Source of the DNA: Methanolacinia petrolearia DSM 11571
Lineage (GTDB): Archaea; Halobacteriota; Methanomicrobia; Methanomicrobiales; Methanomicrobiaceae
Assembly: GCF_000147875.1 (NCBI RefSeq)
Contig: NC_014507.1
Coordinates: 1,798,001-1,862,000 of the forward strand
Length of the DNA stretch: 64,000 bases
Reading direction: 5' to 3'
Made by a program: the position numbers and the translations under genes. Each line of letters opens with the position of its first letter. The stretch's first letter is position 1. This document shows positions 50,548-59,023 of this stretch, in pieces. Under the pieces are notes generated by a model. The model worked only from the letters and a program-made list of their open reading frames with translations. It had not been told where the DNA came from and ran no database searches.

Positions 50548-51457
50548 GAGATTCTGCTTCTCGATATTTGGAAAAAGAGCGAAAAAGAAGAGAGAAGATT
50601 ATCTCACCCTGAGAAACGACATGATCAGGGCCAGGATGAAAACTCCATATGAGGCCTATATTTCAACCGCCTACTTCTCATCGATCATTGCAGGATTGAT
50701 GGCTGCAATCCTCTTCTCGCTGATTACATATCTGCTGAGGCTTCCCGAGATTTTCGTGTATAAGGGAAATGTCCCGGATATATTTATTGAAATGAGCAAA
50801 TACAGCCTGATTTTAGGCACCGTGTTCGTTCTGATTATATCATTGGTTGTAGTCGGGGGGCTGACATATTCGATCTTTCTTATATACCCAAGCATCCTGG
50901 CCGGCGACAGAAGGAGAAACATAGACTCCACACTTCCGTACGCCATAAATTACATTACCGCCATGTCAACGGCTGGCATTACGCCTGCAGAAGTGTTCAG
51001 GCTTCTTGGCAACAGCGAAATCTACGGCGAAAGTGCAGTGGAGGCCAGGTACATAACGAGAGAGATCGACGTCTTCGGAAAGGACCTGCTGGACGCCCTG
51101 AGACTGGCAGGCCAGTACACACCCAGCGACAGAATGAGGGACTTCCTACAGGGTGCAATTGCAAGTATCTCGAGTGGAAGCAATCTCACGGAATATTTCA
51201 GGAACAAATCGGAGCAGTACATGAAGGAGAACCGGCAGACGCAAAAGACTTTCCTCGAAACTCTCGGACTTATCTCCGAATCTTATGTAACCGCCCTTGT
51301 CGCAGGAACGCTTTTCCTGATTATACTGCAGTCTATAATGTCGACTATCAGCAGTACTTCGAGCCCAATGTTTTTGTACGTCGTAATATACGGGATAATT
51401 CCGCTGGGGAGTATAATGTTCGTGATTTTAATTGATGCAATGACTCCGGAGATGTAA
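50534..51457 (+). CDS. Type IV pilus inner-membrane platform protein (TadC/FlaJ/GspF family), first
   Basis: 307 aa from ATG at 50534, with AGGAG at suitable distance; a GTG nine bases earlier is possible. It overlaps the ATPase stop by 14 bases. Helices lie at about 43-65, 85-110, 240-262 and 272-296. The T2SSF fold shows as PYAINYITAMSTAGITPAEVFRLLGNSEIYGESAVEARYI and DFLQGAIASISSGSNLTEYFRNK. It forms the platform that the ATPase turns. A second homologue follows immediately. Confidence 0.88.
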   Translation: MNSYERFCFSIFGKRAKKKREDYLTLRNDMIRARMKTPYEAYISTAYFSSIIAGLMAAILFSLITYLLRLPEIFVYKGNVPDIFIEMSKYSLILGTVFVLIISLVVVGGLTYSIFLIYPSILAGDRRRNIDSTLPYAINYITAMSTAGITPAEVFRLLGNSEIYGESAVEARYITREIDVFGKDLLDALRLAGQYTPSDRMRDFLQGAIASISSGSNLTEYFRNKSEQYMKENRQTQKTFLETLGLISESYVTALVAGTLFLIILQSIMSTISSTSSPMFLYVVIYGIIPLGSIMFVILIDAMTPEM

Positions 51458-51458
51458 A

Positions 51459-52469
51459 ATGGGACTATTTGGGAAGAAAAAAAATGAAGATGCCATCCCC
51501 GGGGAGACAGACCTGGAACAAATCGAGATATTTGAAAAGATCGATTCAAAGAGGAAACGAAGGGAAGGGTTCAACAGAATTCTTGAAGATCCGGTAAAAG
51601 TACTGACTGAAAAGCCCGAAAACATTCTTATTGTCTCCGCACCGATAGCGCTGCTGTTCTTCGTCTTCGGGTTTATATCGGTCATATCGAACTACGGAAT
51701 ATACTCCCTGCTGAATTCGACGTTAATTGACGACATCTTCGTGATCACAATCCTCATAATGCTCATACCCCTTGCATTTCTCGATACCAAAGAATCGATG
51801 AGGACACGAAATATCGAGGTTGCGCTGCCGAATTTCTTCAGGGATGTCGCAGGGATGAACGAGAGCGGAATGACACTTCCAAACGCCATCCACACCGTTT
51901 CGGACGGAGATTACGGAACGCTTACCCCGTATATAAAAAAGCTCGACAACGAAGTTTCGTGGAATATTCCGTTTATAAACGCCATACACAGGTTTGGTGA
52001 AAGGCTGGGGACTCCGCTCGCGAAAAGAAGTGTGGATCTTATCGCAAAGGCAAGCCAGGCCGGCGGAGATGTAAGCGAGGTGTTAAGGGCTGCTGCAAAC
52101 GATTCATACGAATTCGTCAGTCTTGCAACCGAAAGGCGGAACAATATGCTGATCTATATCGTTATAGTTCTTGTATCGTTTCTTGTCTTCCTTCTGGTAA
52201 TTGCGATTATGACTAGTACGTTCCTCGACACCATGGCCGAAGCCGGAGCGGCAGTTGCATCCTCGGGAACAGACACCTCAGGACTCTCCTTCGGCGGAGC
52301 CATAGATATGGACTTCTACAGGAGGCTGTTCTCCCATGCCGCAATGATCCAGGCATTTTTCTCCGGACTTGTAGCAGGTCAGATGGGTGAAGGAAGGGCA
52401 ATAGCCGGCCTGAAATATTCATTGATTATGCTGATAATCGCGTGGATTTCGTTCAGGTTCTTCATCTGA
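51459..52469 (+). CDS. Type IV pilus inner-membrane platform protein (TadC/FlaJ/GspF family), second
   Basis: 336 aa, starting one base after the previous stop. A basic/acidic N-terminus (KKKNEDAIPGETDLEQIEIFEKI) precedes helices (about 65-85, 92-112, 225-250, 305-332). T2SSF blocks are ALPNFFRDVAGMNESGMTLPNAIHTVSDGDYG, RFGERLGTPLAKRSVDLIAKASQAGGDVSEVLRAAAND. Paired TadC-like proteins beside one ATPase are typical of archaeal pilus systems other than the archaellum. Palindromic repeat R3 starts 9 bases downstream and may cap the transcript. Confidence 0.86.
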   Translation: MGLFGKKKNEDAIPGETDLEQIEIFEKIDSKRKRREGFNRILEDPVKVLTEKPENILIVSAPIALLFFVFGFISVISNYGIYSLLNSTLIDDIFVITILIMLIPLAFLDTKESMRTRNIEVALPNFFRDVAGMNESGMTLPNAIHTVSDGDYGTLTPYIKKLDNEVSWNIPFINAIHRFGERLGTPLAKRSVDLIAKASQAGGDVSEVLRAAANDSYEFVSLATERRNNMLIYIVIVLVSFLVFLLVIAIMTSTFLDTMAEAGAAVASSGTDTSGLSFGGAIDMDFYRRLFSHAAMIQAFFSGLVAGQMGEGRAIAGLKYSLIMLIIAWISFRFFI

Positions 52470-52477
52470 AAAAAAAA

Positions 52478-52542
52478 GTTCATGAAACAAAGATTTCATG
52501 CACTGTTTCATGTAAATCACAACGTGGTTTGCATGTTAAATT
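52478..52542 (+). repeat. Dispersed intergenic palindromic repeat, copy R3
   Basis: Very similar to R1: GTTCATGAAACAAAGATTTC, then ATGCACTGTTTCATGTAAAT and CACAACGTGGTTTGCATG. Both dyads are present (arms AAATCAC 52514-52520, GTGGTTT 52524-52530). It lies between convergent genes, the pilus protein and aIF1. Confidence 0.75.
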
Positions 52543-52846
52543 AATTTATATTTTCAAGTTTGTAACCCCTGTCCATCAGGAGTTTCTTTACGCGTTCGCG
52601 GTGATTACCCTGAAGTTCGATTGAATTGCCTTTAACAGTACCGCCGCAGGCAAGTTTTCCTTTCAGATGCTTCTGCAGTTCATCCAAATCGATATCGTAG
52701 GGATCAAGGCCCTCGATTATTGTTACTTCTTTGCCGTAACGCCTCTTATTGATCTTAACGCTAATCTGCTGTTGTTCCTTTGCGACTTCTTCACAAATAC
52801 ACAGTTCTTTTGGCAGTCCACATTTTGGACATATACCACCAGTCAT
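52541..52846 (-). CDS. Translation initiation factor aIF1 (SUI1 homologue)
   Basis: 101 aa. An N-terminal zinc-ribbon-like segment ([15 protein letters not shown]) precedes the SUI1 fold: [55 protein letters not shown]. aIF1 helps select the start codon on the small ribosomal subunit. Length and motifs are normal for the archaeal family. It faces the pilus operon tail to tail, separated by repeat R3, and is divergent from cobQ. Confidence 0.95.
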   Translation of the reverse strand: MTGGICPKCGLPKELCICEEVAKEQQQISVKINKRRYGKEVTIIEGLDPYDIDLDELQKHLKGKLACGGTVKGNSIELQGNHRERVKKLLMDRGYKLENIN

Positions 52847-53045
52847 TACATTGTACCTTACAAATCTGATTATATATTTGTTAGCATGATTTCAGGCCAA
52901 ATCTGCTACAGCAGGGTATTCACACAGGAAAAAAATACATGAAAATACCCATAATCCGGTGAGAAATGCCAATACGCGCAAAATATTTTTCCCAGCGGCA
53001 TATGTATCATATTATACCAATTTATTTAGCTTTAGCACAGATTTA

Positions 53046-54521
53046 ATGAAGATAATGTCGCTGATGATCCTGGGGAGCTCCTCACATGCAGGCAAAAGCA
53101 CAATTGTTACAGCAATTTGCCGAATGCTTTATAATCACGGTTATTCCTGCGCACCTTTCAAATCACAGAATATGAGCCTTAATTCATATGTCACCAGTGA
53201 CGGCAAAGAGATCGGCATCGCACAAGCCATACAGGCGATGGCAGCAGGCGTCGAGCCGGCGGCCGAGATGAACCCGATCCTTCTTAAGCCGAAGGGCGAC
53301 AGGACCTCCCAGATAGTGCTGCTCGGCAGGCCGTACAAGGACATCAGGATCGGAGAATATTACAACGAAACCGGACAATTACTCGAAACGGCCCTGAAAT
53401 CCTATTATTCACTCGAAGAAAAATTCGGAAACATCGTCGTGGAGGGAGCTGGAGGAGCCGCTGAAATGAACCTTTATGACAGGGATATCGCAAACATCCT
53501 GCTTGCGGAAAGACTGAACATCCCTATCGTCATCGTCGGCGATATAGAAAGAGGAGGTATTTTTGCGCAACTTATCGGAACATATCAGCTCCTGCCCGAT
53601 AATGTCAGAAAAAATGTCGTAGGGTTCATAATCAACAAATTCATGGGTGATCCGGATTTATTCAGGAAGGGAATATCGATAATCGAAGAAAAGACCGGAA
53701 TAAAAGTTCTCGGCGTAATGCCCTATTCCCACGTAGAACTTCCAAGTGAAGATTCCCTCTCGATACAGGACAAATTAAAGCACAATTCAGAGGATAAACC
53801 GGTAAATATCGGAGTTGTCAGGCTTGATAAGATCTCGAATTTCAGCGATTTCGAGCCTCTTGAAAGATACGCGGAGATAAGATACCTGAATCCGGCCGAT
53901 TCATTTGAAGATATCGACTGCCTGATCCTTCCCGGGACAAAGAACACCATAGACGATCTGAACACCCTTAAAATTTCGGGATTCGACCGGAAACTGAAAA
54001 CGCTTATTGACAAAAAGATCCCGGTCTTCGGAATATGCGGCGGATTCCAGATGCTCGGAAGAGTGATCGAAGATTCAGGAATAGAATCCGGAGAACCCTG
54101 TACAATAGAAGGTTTCGGGATTCTGGATCTAAAAACCGAATTTCTCGAATATGAAAAAACCACAGCAAAAGTCAGGAGAAGATCGCTTGGGAAAGAGCCG
54201 ATTCTCTCGCGGATCGATGAGGCATCCGGCTACGAGATACATATGGGTAAAACGGAACTTGGAGAAGGAGTCACGGAGGCATTTGAAGGCGAGGGGGCGG
54301 TATCGCCCGACGGTATGATCATAGGCACCTACATGCACGGGCTGTTCAATAATGAAAATGTGGTTTGTGCATTAATGAGTTACCTGTACGAGCAAAAAGG
54401 CCTTGATTTCGCGATAAACGAATCAGAAAAAAACGGGATCGAATCTGCATTCGATAAACTTGTTCACTCTTTTGAAGAAAGTATTGACACCTGTGCAATT
54501 CTCAATCATTTTAATAAATGA
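53046..54521 (+). CDS. cobQ: Cobyric acid synthase
   Basis: 491 aa from ATG at 53046; ATG at 53055 is an equally good start (MSLMILGSSSHAGKST). It amidates the side chains b, d, e and g of adenosylcobyrinic acid a,c-diamide in cobalamin synthesis. The ATP-binding P-loop-like SSHAGKS, KSQNMSLNSYVTSDGKEIGIAQAIQA, VVEGAGGAAEMNLYDRDIAN and the glutaminase domain (ICGGFQMLG with the nucleophile Cys; TYMHGLFNN) are all present. An AATTTATTTAG element about 25-30 bases upstream suggests a nearly leaderless transcript. No other cob/cbi genes adjoin it. Confidence 0.95.
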   Translation: MKIMSLMILGSSSHAGKSTIVTAICRMLYNHGYSCAPFKSQNMSLNSYVTSDGKEIGIAQAIQAMAAGVEPAAEMNPILLKPKGDRTSQIVLLGRPYKDIRIGEYYNETGQLLETALKSYYSLEEKFGNIVVEGAGGAAEMNLYDRDIANILLAERLNIPIVIVGDIERGGIFAQLIGTYQLLPDNVRKNVVGFIINKFMGDPDLFRKGISIIEEKTGIKVLGVMPYSHVELPSEDSLSIQDKLKHNSEDKPVNIGVVRLDKISNFSDFEPLERYAEIRYLNPADSFEDIDCLILPGTKNTIDDLNTLKISGFDRKLKTLIDKKIPVFGICGGFQMLGRVIEDSGIESGEPCTIEGFGILDLKTEFLEYEKTTAKVRRRSLGKEPILSRIDEASGYEIHMGKTELGEGVTEAFEGEGAVSPDGMIIGTYMHGLFNNENVVCALMSYLYEQKGLDFAINESEKNGIESAFDKLVHSFEESIDTCAILNHFNK

Positions 54522-54578
54522 ATCATCATAACCTGTTTACATCATAATACCAAATATGAGGAAGTGGGAAACGTGGTA

Positions 54579-54920
54579 ATGAGGCAGTCTTTTTCAGTTG
54601 ATCCTGATATAATGGAGAGAATCGACAAATATTCAAAATCGAGGGGAATTAAAAGGGAAGAGGCGATTTTGGAACTTGTTGAGGCAGGAATAAATTTTAC
54701 GGAAGGCGGAGGGGAGATAAAAAGTGAAAACAAGAGATCGTACGAGGAATTCTACAAAATAAGGAAAGATCTCGACAATATGCAGAAGATGATACAGGAG
54801 ATCAAGAGCCAGATGCATGATATCAGGACGATCGCGGTATCAAACAACAAACAGATGGACAATATCCTGCAGGAAAAAGATGAAAAACCCAGAAAGAAGG
54901 GACTTTTTAATATCAACTGA
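54579..54920 (+). CDS. Ribbon-helix-helix regulator with coiled-coil tail
   Basis: 113 aa from ATG at 54579; GTG at 54573 or 54564 are alternatives. Residues 1-45 are CopG/RHH-like (MRQSFSVDPDIMERIDKYSKSRGIKREEAILELVEAGINF), a DNA-binding dimer fold. A charged coiled coil follows (about 60-100, YEEFYKIRKDLDNMQKMIQEIKSQMHDIRTIAVSN), and the tail is basic (KPRKKGLFNIN). It follows cobQ on the same strand by about 60 bases and may or may not regulate it. Its target is unknown. Confidence 0.72.
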   Translation: MRQSFSVDPDIMERIDKYSKSRGIKREEAILELVEAGINFTEGGGEIKSENKRSYEEFYKIRKDLDNMQKMIQEIKSQMHDIRTIAVSNNKQMDNILQEKDEKPRKKGLFNIN

Positions 54921-55191
54921 TAATATTAAGAATACTCCTGTAACCCTCATTTTTCAGATCGTCGCATTCTACTGCTTCAACCCTGTTGAAATCAACCGAA
55001 TCGCTGCTCCTGCATAATGTACAGTATGCTCTTGCAGGAGAAGTTTTCCAGACGCCTGCCTCCCGGAATCGTTTGGAATGCACACAGAACCTGCACTTAT
55101 CGACTGATTCCCTCTTTTTCGGTAGGCACTGAACCTCACCGTTTTCAATTTCCAGGACACGCGGCCTGCCGTCATTCGAAATATCTGACAT
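54913..55191 (-). CDS. Small cysteine-rich protein of unknown function
   Basis: 92 aa from ATG at 55189-55191, with AGGTTACG before it. Two CxxC pairs (CRFCVHSKRF and YCTLCRSSD) plus C22 and C76 suggest a zinc ribbon. No homology is recognised. The start lies inside the end of the YkgJ-like gene (20-base overlap), which suggests translational coupling, and the stop overlaps the convergent RHH gene by 8 bases. Existence is fairly supported by the cysteine pattern and the ribosome-binding site; function is open. Confidence 0.6.
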   Translation of the reverse strand: MSDISNDGRPRVLEIENGEVQCLPKKRESVDKCRFCVHSKRFREAGVWKTSPARAYCTLCRSSDSVDFNRVEAVECDDLKNEGYRSILNIIS

Positions 55192-55684
55192 CGTAACCTG
55201 AATCCTTCATTATCTCAACGATTTTCTTTTTCTGTTCATTCAGTTCAAGATCCAGGACGGAGTTTACGGCAGAATTCCATAATTGTTCAAGCTCCTTATC
55301 GTCCGTTACGATGGTGGACCTCCCCTTCACCATCCCGGCCGGATTTCCATTGCTCCCGGAAATCCTGCATGTACAGCACTTATATTTTTTGCAGAAAGAG
55401 GGGATGGAATCATGGATAGAACAGTAATAATTTCCGTTTTCGTCTTTATCCATTAAAAAAGGGCACCATTCTGCGGGTGTATCCCTGTTAAGAGGATCGA
55501 TTCTGCCCCTGAAATTCCTGTCAACAGTGGCATAGAATAATTCGTTTGACAGGTCATGCCGGACCGCATATCTGCCGGGACCCATAACCCCCGTAACTTT
55601 GACGTACCTGCCCATGCCCATGCAGCACCTGCCGCAAAGCGTGCAGACAAATTCATTCATTAACGAATATTTGGTAATACCCAT
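55172..55684 (-). CDS. YkgJ-family cysteine cluster protein
   Basis: 170 aa. CTLCGRCCMGMGRYVKVT opens the cluster, with further cysteines in EWCPFLMDKDENGNYYCSIHDSIPSFCKKYKCCTCR. This 8-Cys pattern is the UPF0153/YkgJ Fe-S or zinc cluster family (COG0727). Role unknown; relatives may bind Fe-S clusters. The start is ATG at 55682-55684. It is followed by the small Cys-rich gene in an overlapping arrangement. The repeats R4 and A lie just upstream. Confidence 0.85.
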   Translation of the reverse strand: MGITKYSLMNEFVCTLCGRCCMGMGRYVKVTGVMGPGRYAVRHDLSNELFYATVDRNFRGRIDPLNRDTPAEWCPFLMDKDENGNYYCSIHDSIPSFCKKYKCCTCRISGSNGNPAGMVKGRSTIVTDDKELEQLWNSAVNSVLDLELNEQKKKIVEIMKDSGYDVRYFE

Positions 55685-55711
55685 TATAAATCATTGATGA
55701 GTGCAGCAAAA

Positions 55712-55765
55712 CGTTCATGAAAAGAATATTTCATGTAAATCTCAACATGCTTTTCATGTAAAAAC
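55712..55765 (+). repeat. Dispersed intergenic palindromic repeat, copy R4
   Basis: CGTTCATGAAAAGAATATTT, then CATGTAAATCTCAACATG, CTTTTCATGTAAAA. Related to R1 but with weaker second dyad. Its last bases merge into the GC-rich repeat A. Confidence 0.6.
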
Positions 55766-55887
55766 TAAATTCAACAGCTCAGGGGACCCTTGCCGGTTCC
55801 CCGAGCGTGCCATGGTGAGATTATCTTCGGGCAAGGCCCCTGGGCAGGGGCCGTCCGGTGGCCCTGCCGCCGGTGCCGGGGTTGCCG
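55753..55887 (+). repeat. 135-bp GC-rich repeat, copy A
   Basis: Begins TTCATGTAAAAACTAAATTC, continues AACAGCTCAGGGGACCCTTG, and ends GGTGCCGGGGTTGCCG. It contains a 7-bp hairpin GGCCCCT (55835-55841) / AGGGGCC (55846-55852). It matches copy B at 57341-57475 over all 135 bases with about 11 mismatches and no gaps by eye. Confidence 0.85.
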
Positions 55888-56030
55888 GAGAAAGACACGA
55901 GATAACAAAGAGCCAAGAAGTTTGCTGGAATTTGGGTAGGGGATCTAAAGAGTTCAGACCTTGATTTTCATGTCAAATCTAAAAATTCAATATTCTGATA
56001 TATTAGTATTAATAAAAACATTCAGATAAC

Positions 56031-57209
56031 ATGAAAGTCTGCATAATGTGCGGCGGAGAAGGCACAAGGCTCCGTCCACTCACATTTGAAAGGCCTAAAC
56101 CCTGCATCCCGATTGTCAATACCCCGTCGATAAAACATCTTGTCAGTCACCTGTCAAATCTCGGATTTACAGACGTTGTGATTACGATCGGCTATAAAGG
56201 CGACGATATCGAGAGGGCGCTCGGAGACGGCTCACTGATGGGAGTGAATATTACATATGTCCGCGAAGAGACAAAGCTGGGAACTGCAGGCAGCGTCAAA
56301 AATGCGGAAAAATACCTGAACGACTCTCCGTTTCTTGTCGTCGGCGGGGATCATGTAACGGACATAGACCTGCTGGAATTTTACCGCGATCATCTCAAGG
56401 GCGACAGTCTGGTCTCCATAGGCCTGATAAGCATAGACAATCCGTGCGAATACGGAATCGCCGAGATCGATGTGAATTACCATATCATGAGGTTTTATGA
56501 AAAGCCGTCGCCGGGTGAGATCTTTTCAAACCTCGCAAGTACCGGTATATATGTATGCGATCCCTCGATATTCGACCACATCCCGGAAAACCGGAAATAC
56601 GATTTCGCAAAGGATCTCTTCCCTAAACTTATGGATTCGGGAATAAACATCGGAGGGTGGCTTGCAAGAGGCAACTGGACCGATGTAGGAAGTCCGAGAT
56701 CACTCCGTGAAGCTGAAAAATGGAAACTCAACCAGATGCGCTATACGAATATAAGCGGGAGCGTGTCGATAACCGGCGGCAGCGTGGTAGGCCCGGTACA
56801 GTTCGGAGATTCTGTGAAGATAGGCAAGAACACACGGATCATCGGTCCCGTTTCCATAGGATCGGGTACAAAAATCGGAGATAATGTACTGATCGGTCCC
56901 TACACAAGTCTTGGAGAATGCTGCAGCATAGGAAATAATTCCAAGATCTTCTCTTCATCCATCTACAACAATGTGGATATCGATGAAAATACAACGATAA
57001 GCGGCAGTATAATCGACAACGACGCAGAGATCGGAGTCAGCTGCAATATCGAGAATAATACGGTGATAGGCCCCAGGGCGGTGCTGAAAGACGGAGCGGT
57101 TCTTCATTCAGGCACAAGGATCTGGCCCGAGGTTGTGATCGAAGAGAACTGCGTCGTAAAAGAGAACGTATTGAATGATCATTTTGAGACGTCATATAAC
57201 GGCTCATAG
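56031..57209 (+). CDS. Sugar-phosphate nucleotidyltransferase with left-handed beta-helix
   Basis: 392 aa. The N-terminal nucleotidyltransferase domain opens MKVCIMCGGEGTRLRPLTFE with KPCIPIVNTPSIKHL, LGTAGSVKN and VVGGDHVTDIDL (the metal-binding Asp). The C-terminal third (about 255-375) has hexapeptide repeats of a beta-helix (GSVSITGGSVVGPVQFGDSV, IGKNTRIIGPVSIGSGTKIGDNVLIGP). It would make NDP-glucose or GDP-mannose-type donors for glycans or glycosylation; the nucleotide and sugar cannot be told. It stands alone between the two copies of the 135-bp repeat. Confidence 0.9.
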   Translation: MKVCIMCGGEGTRLRPLTFERPKPCIPIVNTPSIKHLVSHLSNLGFTDVVITIGYKGDDIERALGDGSLMGVNITYVREETKLGTAGSVKNAEKYLNDSPFLVVGGDHVTDIDLLEFYRDHLKGDSLVSIGLISIDNPCEYGIAEIDVNYHIMRFYEKPSPGEIFSNLASTGIYVCDPSIFDHIPENRKYDFAKDLFPKLMDSGINIGGWLARGNWTDVGSPRSLREAEKWKLNQMRYTNISGSVSITGGSVVGPVQFGDSVKIGKNTRIIGPVSIGSGTKIGDNVLIGPYTSLGECCSIGNNSKIFSSSIYNNVDIDENTTISGSIIDNDAEIGVSCNIENNTVIGPRAVLKDGAVLHSGTRIWPEVVIEENCVVKENVLNDHFETSYNGS

Positions 57210-57507
57210 ATCTTTTTTTATCCGGCTCTTCGCTTAATCTGTGTATGTATAAAAAAACAGGTTTCACAATTTTTAGCAATCACCGCAAAGAGACGCGGTA
57301 AATTCATGGCGTTGTACATAACGGAATATAGCAAAAAACGTTCATGTAAAAACTAAATTCAACAGCTCAGGGGACCCTTGCCGGTCCCTTGGGCGTGCCG
57401 TGGGGAGATTATCTTTGGGCAAGGCCCCTAGGCAGGGGCCGTCCGGCGGCTCGGCCGCCGGTGCCGGGGTTGCCGAAACGCATGAAACAGCGAAAAGCCC
57501 ATCATCT
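57210..57507. other. Intergenic region holding repeat copy B
   Basis: 298 bases between convergent genes, no coding frame. It contains the 135-bp repeat copy B (57341-57475) preceded by a truncated palindromic repeat end (CGTTCATGTAAAA). The first 120 bases are AT-rich with nothing clear. Confidence 0.5.
57341..57475 (+). repeat. 135-bp GC-rich repeat, copy B
   Basis: Same orientation and length as copy A. The hairpin arms are GGCCCCT (57423-57429) and AGGGGCC (57434-57440). Compensatory-looking changes lie outside the stem. No flanking target-site duplication is obvious. Confidence 0.85.
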
Positions 57508-58293
57508 TTATCCGTGCCTGACCAGCCTGTGAGTAACCGCCATTAACGGATGGCGTGCGTAATCGAGGACTTTTACATCGTCAAGCGTATGCAGGTTCAT
57601 CTCGCGGGCAGTCTTCTCCAGGCCCAGTTCGATATCGGCCCCGATTTCTATGATGTATGCGTCGAGTTCTTTTATCCCCATCCTCTTCGCTGCAACGGCA
57701 CGGTGGTGGCCATCGACAAGGATCAGTTTTCCGGGTTTCCTTACCACGATGATCGGTTCGGCAAGCCCCTTCTTTATCTCGTATATTCTTCCTTCGAGCT
57801 CGTCTTCGTAGATCTTCGACTGGGTAGGAAGCAGGCTGTCGACGGACACGATCTCTTTTGTCAGTGTAGGATTGACATTGTGCAGGATCTTCAGCGTCTC
57901 AATAAATTTATAGACTTTTTCAGGGGATACATGCTCGATCTGCGATCTGATGACATCCGCATTTGATATGATTCCCATCAGGTTGCCGTCCTCGTCCACA
58001 ACAGGAAGCTTCTGGATGCCGGACCTGAATATAACCCTCGCGGCATCGTTTATACTCATATCGGGGTCCGCGACGATCAGGTGCCTGCTCATAATCCTAT
58101 CCACGGGAGACGTAGGATACACGAACAGGAGATCTCTTGCCGCAATATACCCGACAACTTTTTTATTGTCCACAACAGGAAATCCGTCGTGATGTGTAAC
58201 TTTGATCGTCTCTATAACGTCTTTTGCCGTGCCGTTTACATCGATGGTCACGACGTCATAGGTCATATAATCCCTGACCTTCTTTTTATCCAT
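57508..58293 (-). CDS. CBS-domain pair fused to a ParB-like domain
   Basis: 261 aa from ATG at 58291-58293; a reading from 58341 adds an unsupported N-terminus. Residues 1-115 form two CBS modules (RDYMTYDVVTIDVNGTAKDVIETIKVTHHDGFPVVDNKK; RIMSRHLIVADPDMSINDAARVIFRSGIQKLPVVDEDG) that bind adenosyl nucleotides. Residues about 130-230 resemble the ParB/Srx N-terminal fold (LILVDGHHRAVAAKRMGIKELDAYI). This pairing is seen in methanogens as a possible energy- or SAM-sensing protein. The target is unknown. It stands alone. Confidence 0.86.
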   Translation of the reverse strand: MDKKKVRDYMTYDVVTIDVNGTAKDVIETIKVTHHDGFPVVDNKKVVGYIAARDLLFVYPTSPVDRIMSRHLIVADPDMSINDAARVIFRSGIQKLPVVDEDGNLMGIISNADVIRSQIEHVSPEKVYKFIETLKILHNVNPTLTKEIVSVDSLLPTQSKIYEDELEGRIYEIKKGLAEPIIVVRKPGKLILVDGHHRAVAAKRMGIKELDAYIIEIGADIELGLEKTAREMNLHTLDDVKVLDYARHPLMAVTHRLVRHG

Positions 58294-58337
58294 TGTGAAT
58301 AGAATTGTTTTAAACCGACTTGAATAATTCGGAAAAA

Positions 58338-58400
58338 ACATTCATGAAATAAAAATTTTTTTAGAAAATATCGTGTAAATCACGACGTGATTTTAAAAAA
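58338..58400 (+). repeat. Dispersed intergenic palindromic repeat, copy R6 (degenerate)
   Basis: Starts ACATTCATGAAATAAAAATT and contains the dyad AAATCAC-GAC-GTGATTT (58377-58393). Degenerate compared with R1, located between the CBS-ParB start and the Hsp20 stop. Confidence 0.55.
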
Positions 58401-58404
58401 AAAG

Positions 58405-58872
58405 TTATTTTATCTCTATATTACCGCCCGCTCCAAGAGCGATCTTTTTCAGGTGGACTTCAAGGACGCCGTTGTTGAACGACGCAGTTGCGCCTTCTTC
58501 GGATACTTCGACAGGGAGCGACACATGGCGGATCATCTCGCCGTATGTTCTTTCCCTGAGATAGTATCCCTTCTCTTCATCCTCTTCCTCTATCTTCTTC
58601 TCCCTGTTGCAGGATATTTCCAACGTCTTTGGGTCTACGAGCCTGATCCGGACGTCATCTTTCTCTGCACCCGGAAGATCGGCTACAACATATGTCTCAT
58701 TCTCATGATCTATTACATCGACGCGGCATTCTCCCGAGATAACAGGTTTAATCCGGTTTGAGAAAAAATTCTCACCCGAAAATGATTCAGAGAGCCTGTT
58801 CTCCATCATATTCATAAGTTCATCGATCTCGTTCCAAATCGAGTATACAGGATACATACGTCTTCTTATCAT
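58405..58872 (-). CDS. Hsp20/alpha-crystallin small heat-shock protein
   Basis: 155 aa from ATG at 58870-58872, with GGAGGTG eight bases before it. The alpha-crystallin domain spans about residues 55-150: ECRVDVIDHENETYVVADLPGAEKDDVRIRLVDPKTLEISC, EKGYYLRERTYGEMIRHVSLP and the C-terminal GVLEVHLKK. It binds unfolding proteins without ATP. It lies upstream of repeat R6 and is divergent from the membrane-anchored gene at 59024. No heat-shock operator is obvious. Confidence 0.93.
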   Translation of the reverse strand: MIRRRMYPVYSIWNEIDELMNMMENRLSESFSGENFFSNRIKPVISGECRVDVIDHENETYVVADLPGAEKDDVRIRLVDPKTLEISCNREKKIEEEDEEKGYYLRERTYGEMIRHVSLPVEVSEEGATASFNNGVLEVHLKKIALGAGGNIEIK

Positions 58873-59023
58873 TCTTACTGCACCTCCTGTCTCCGGCTCA
58901 TAGCCTAACCCTTTGTTAGCGTCAATCATATTTAATTATGATCCAAATGACAATTATCTCCATCCAACGACAAAATAAAAAATATGAAACTATTTATCAG
59001 AAGATAGACCAAATTTATAAAGG

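Larger units (their letters stand above)
55685..56030. other. Repeat-bearing intergenic region upstream of the sugar nucleotidyltransferase
   Basis: 346 bases, no gene. It holds palindromic repeat R4 (55712-55765), the 135-bp GC-rich repeat copy A (55753-55887), then an AT-rich stretch with a TATA-like TATATTAGTATTAATA at 55999-56014 that probably drives the nucleotidyltransferase gene. Confidence 0.55.

Noticed and set aside
55701-55964. Possible coding frame through the GC-rich repeat (Gly/Pro/Ala-rich)
   Set aside because: The same sequence occurs as a repeat at 57341-57475 with changes that do not respect codons; the translated product is low-complexity.
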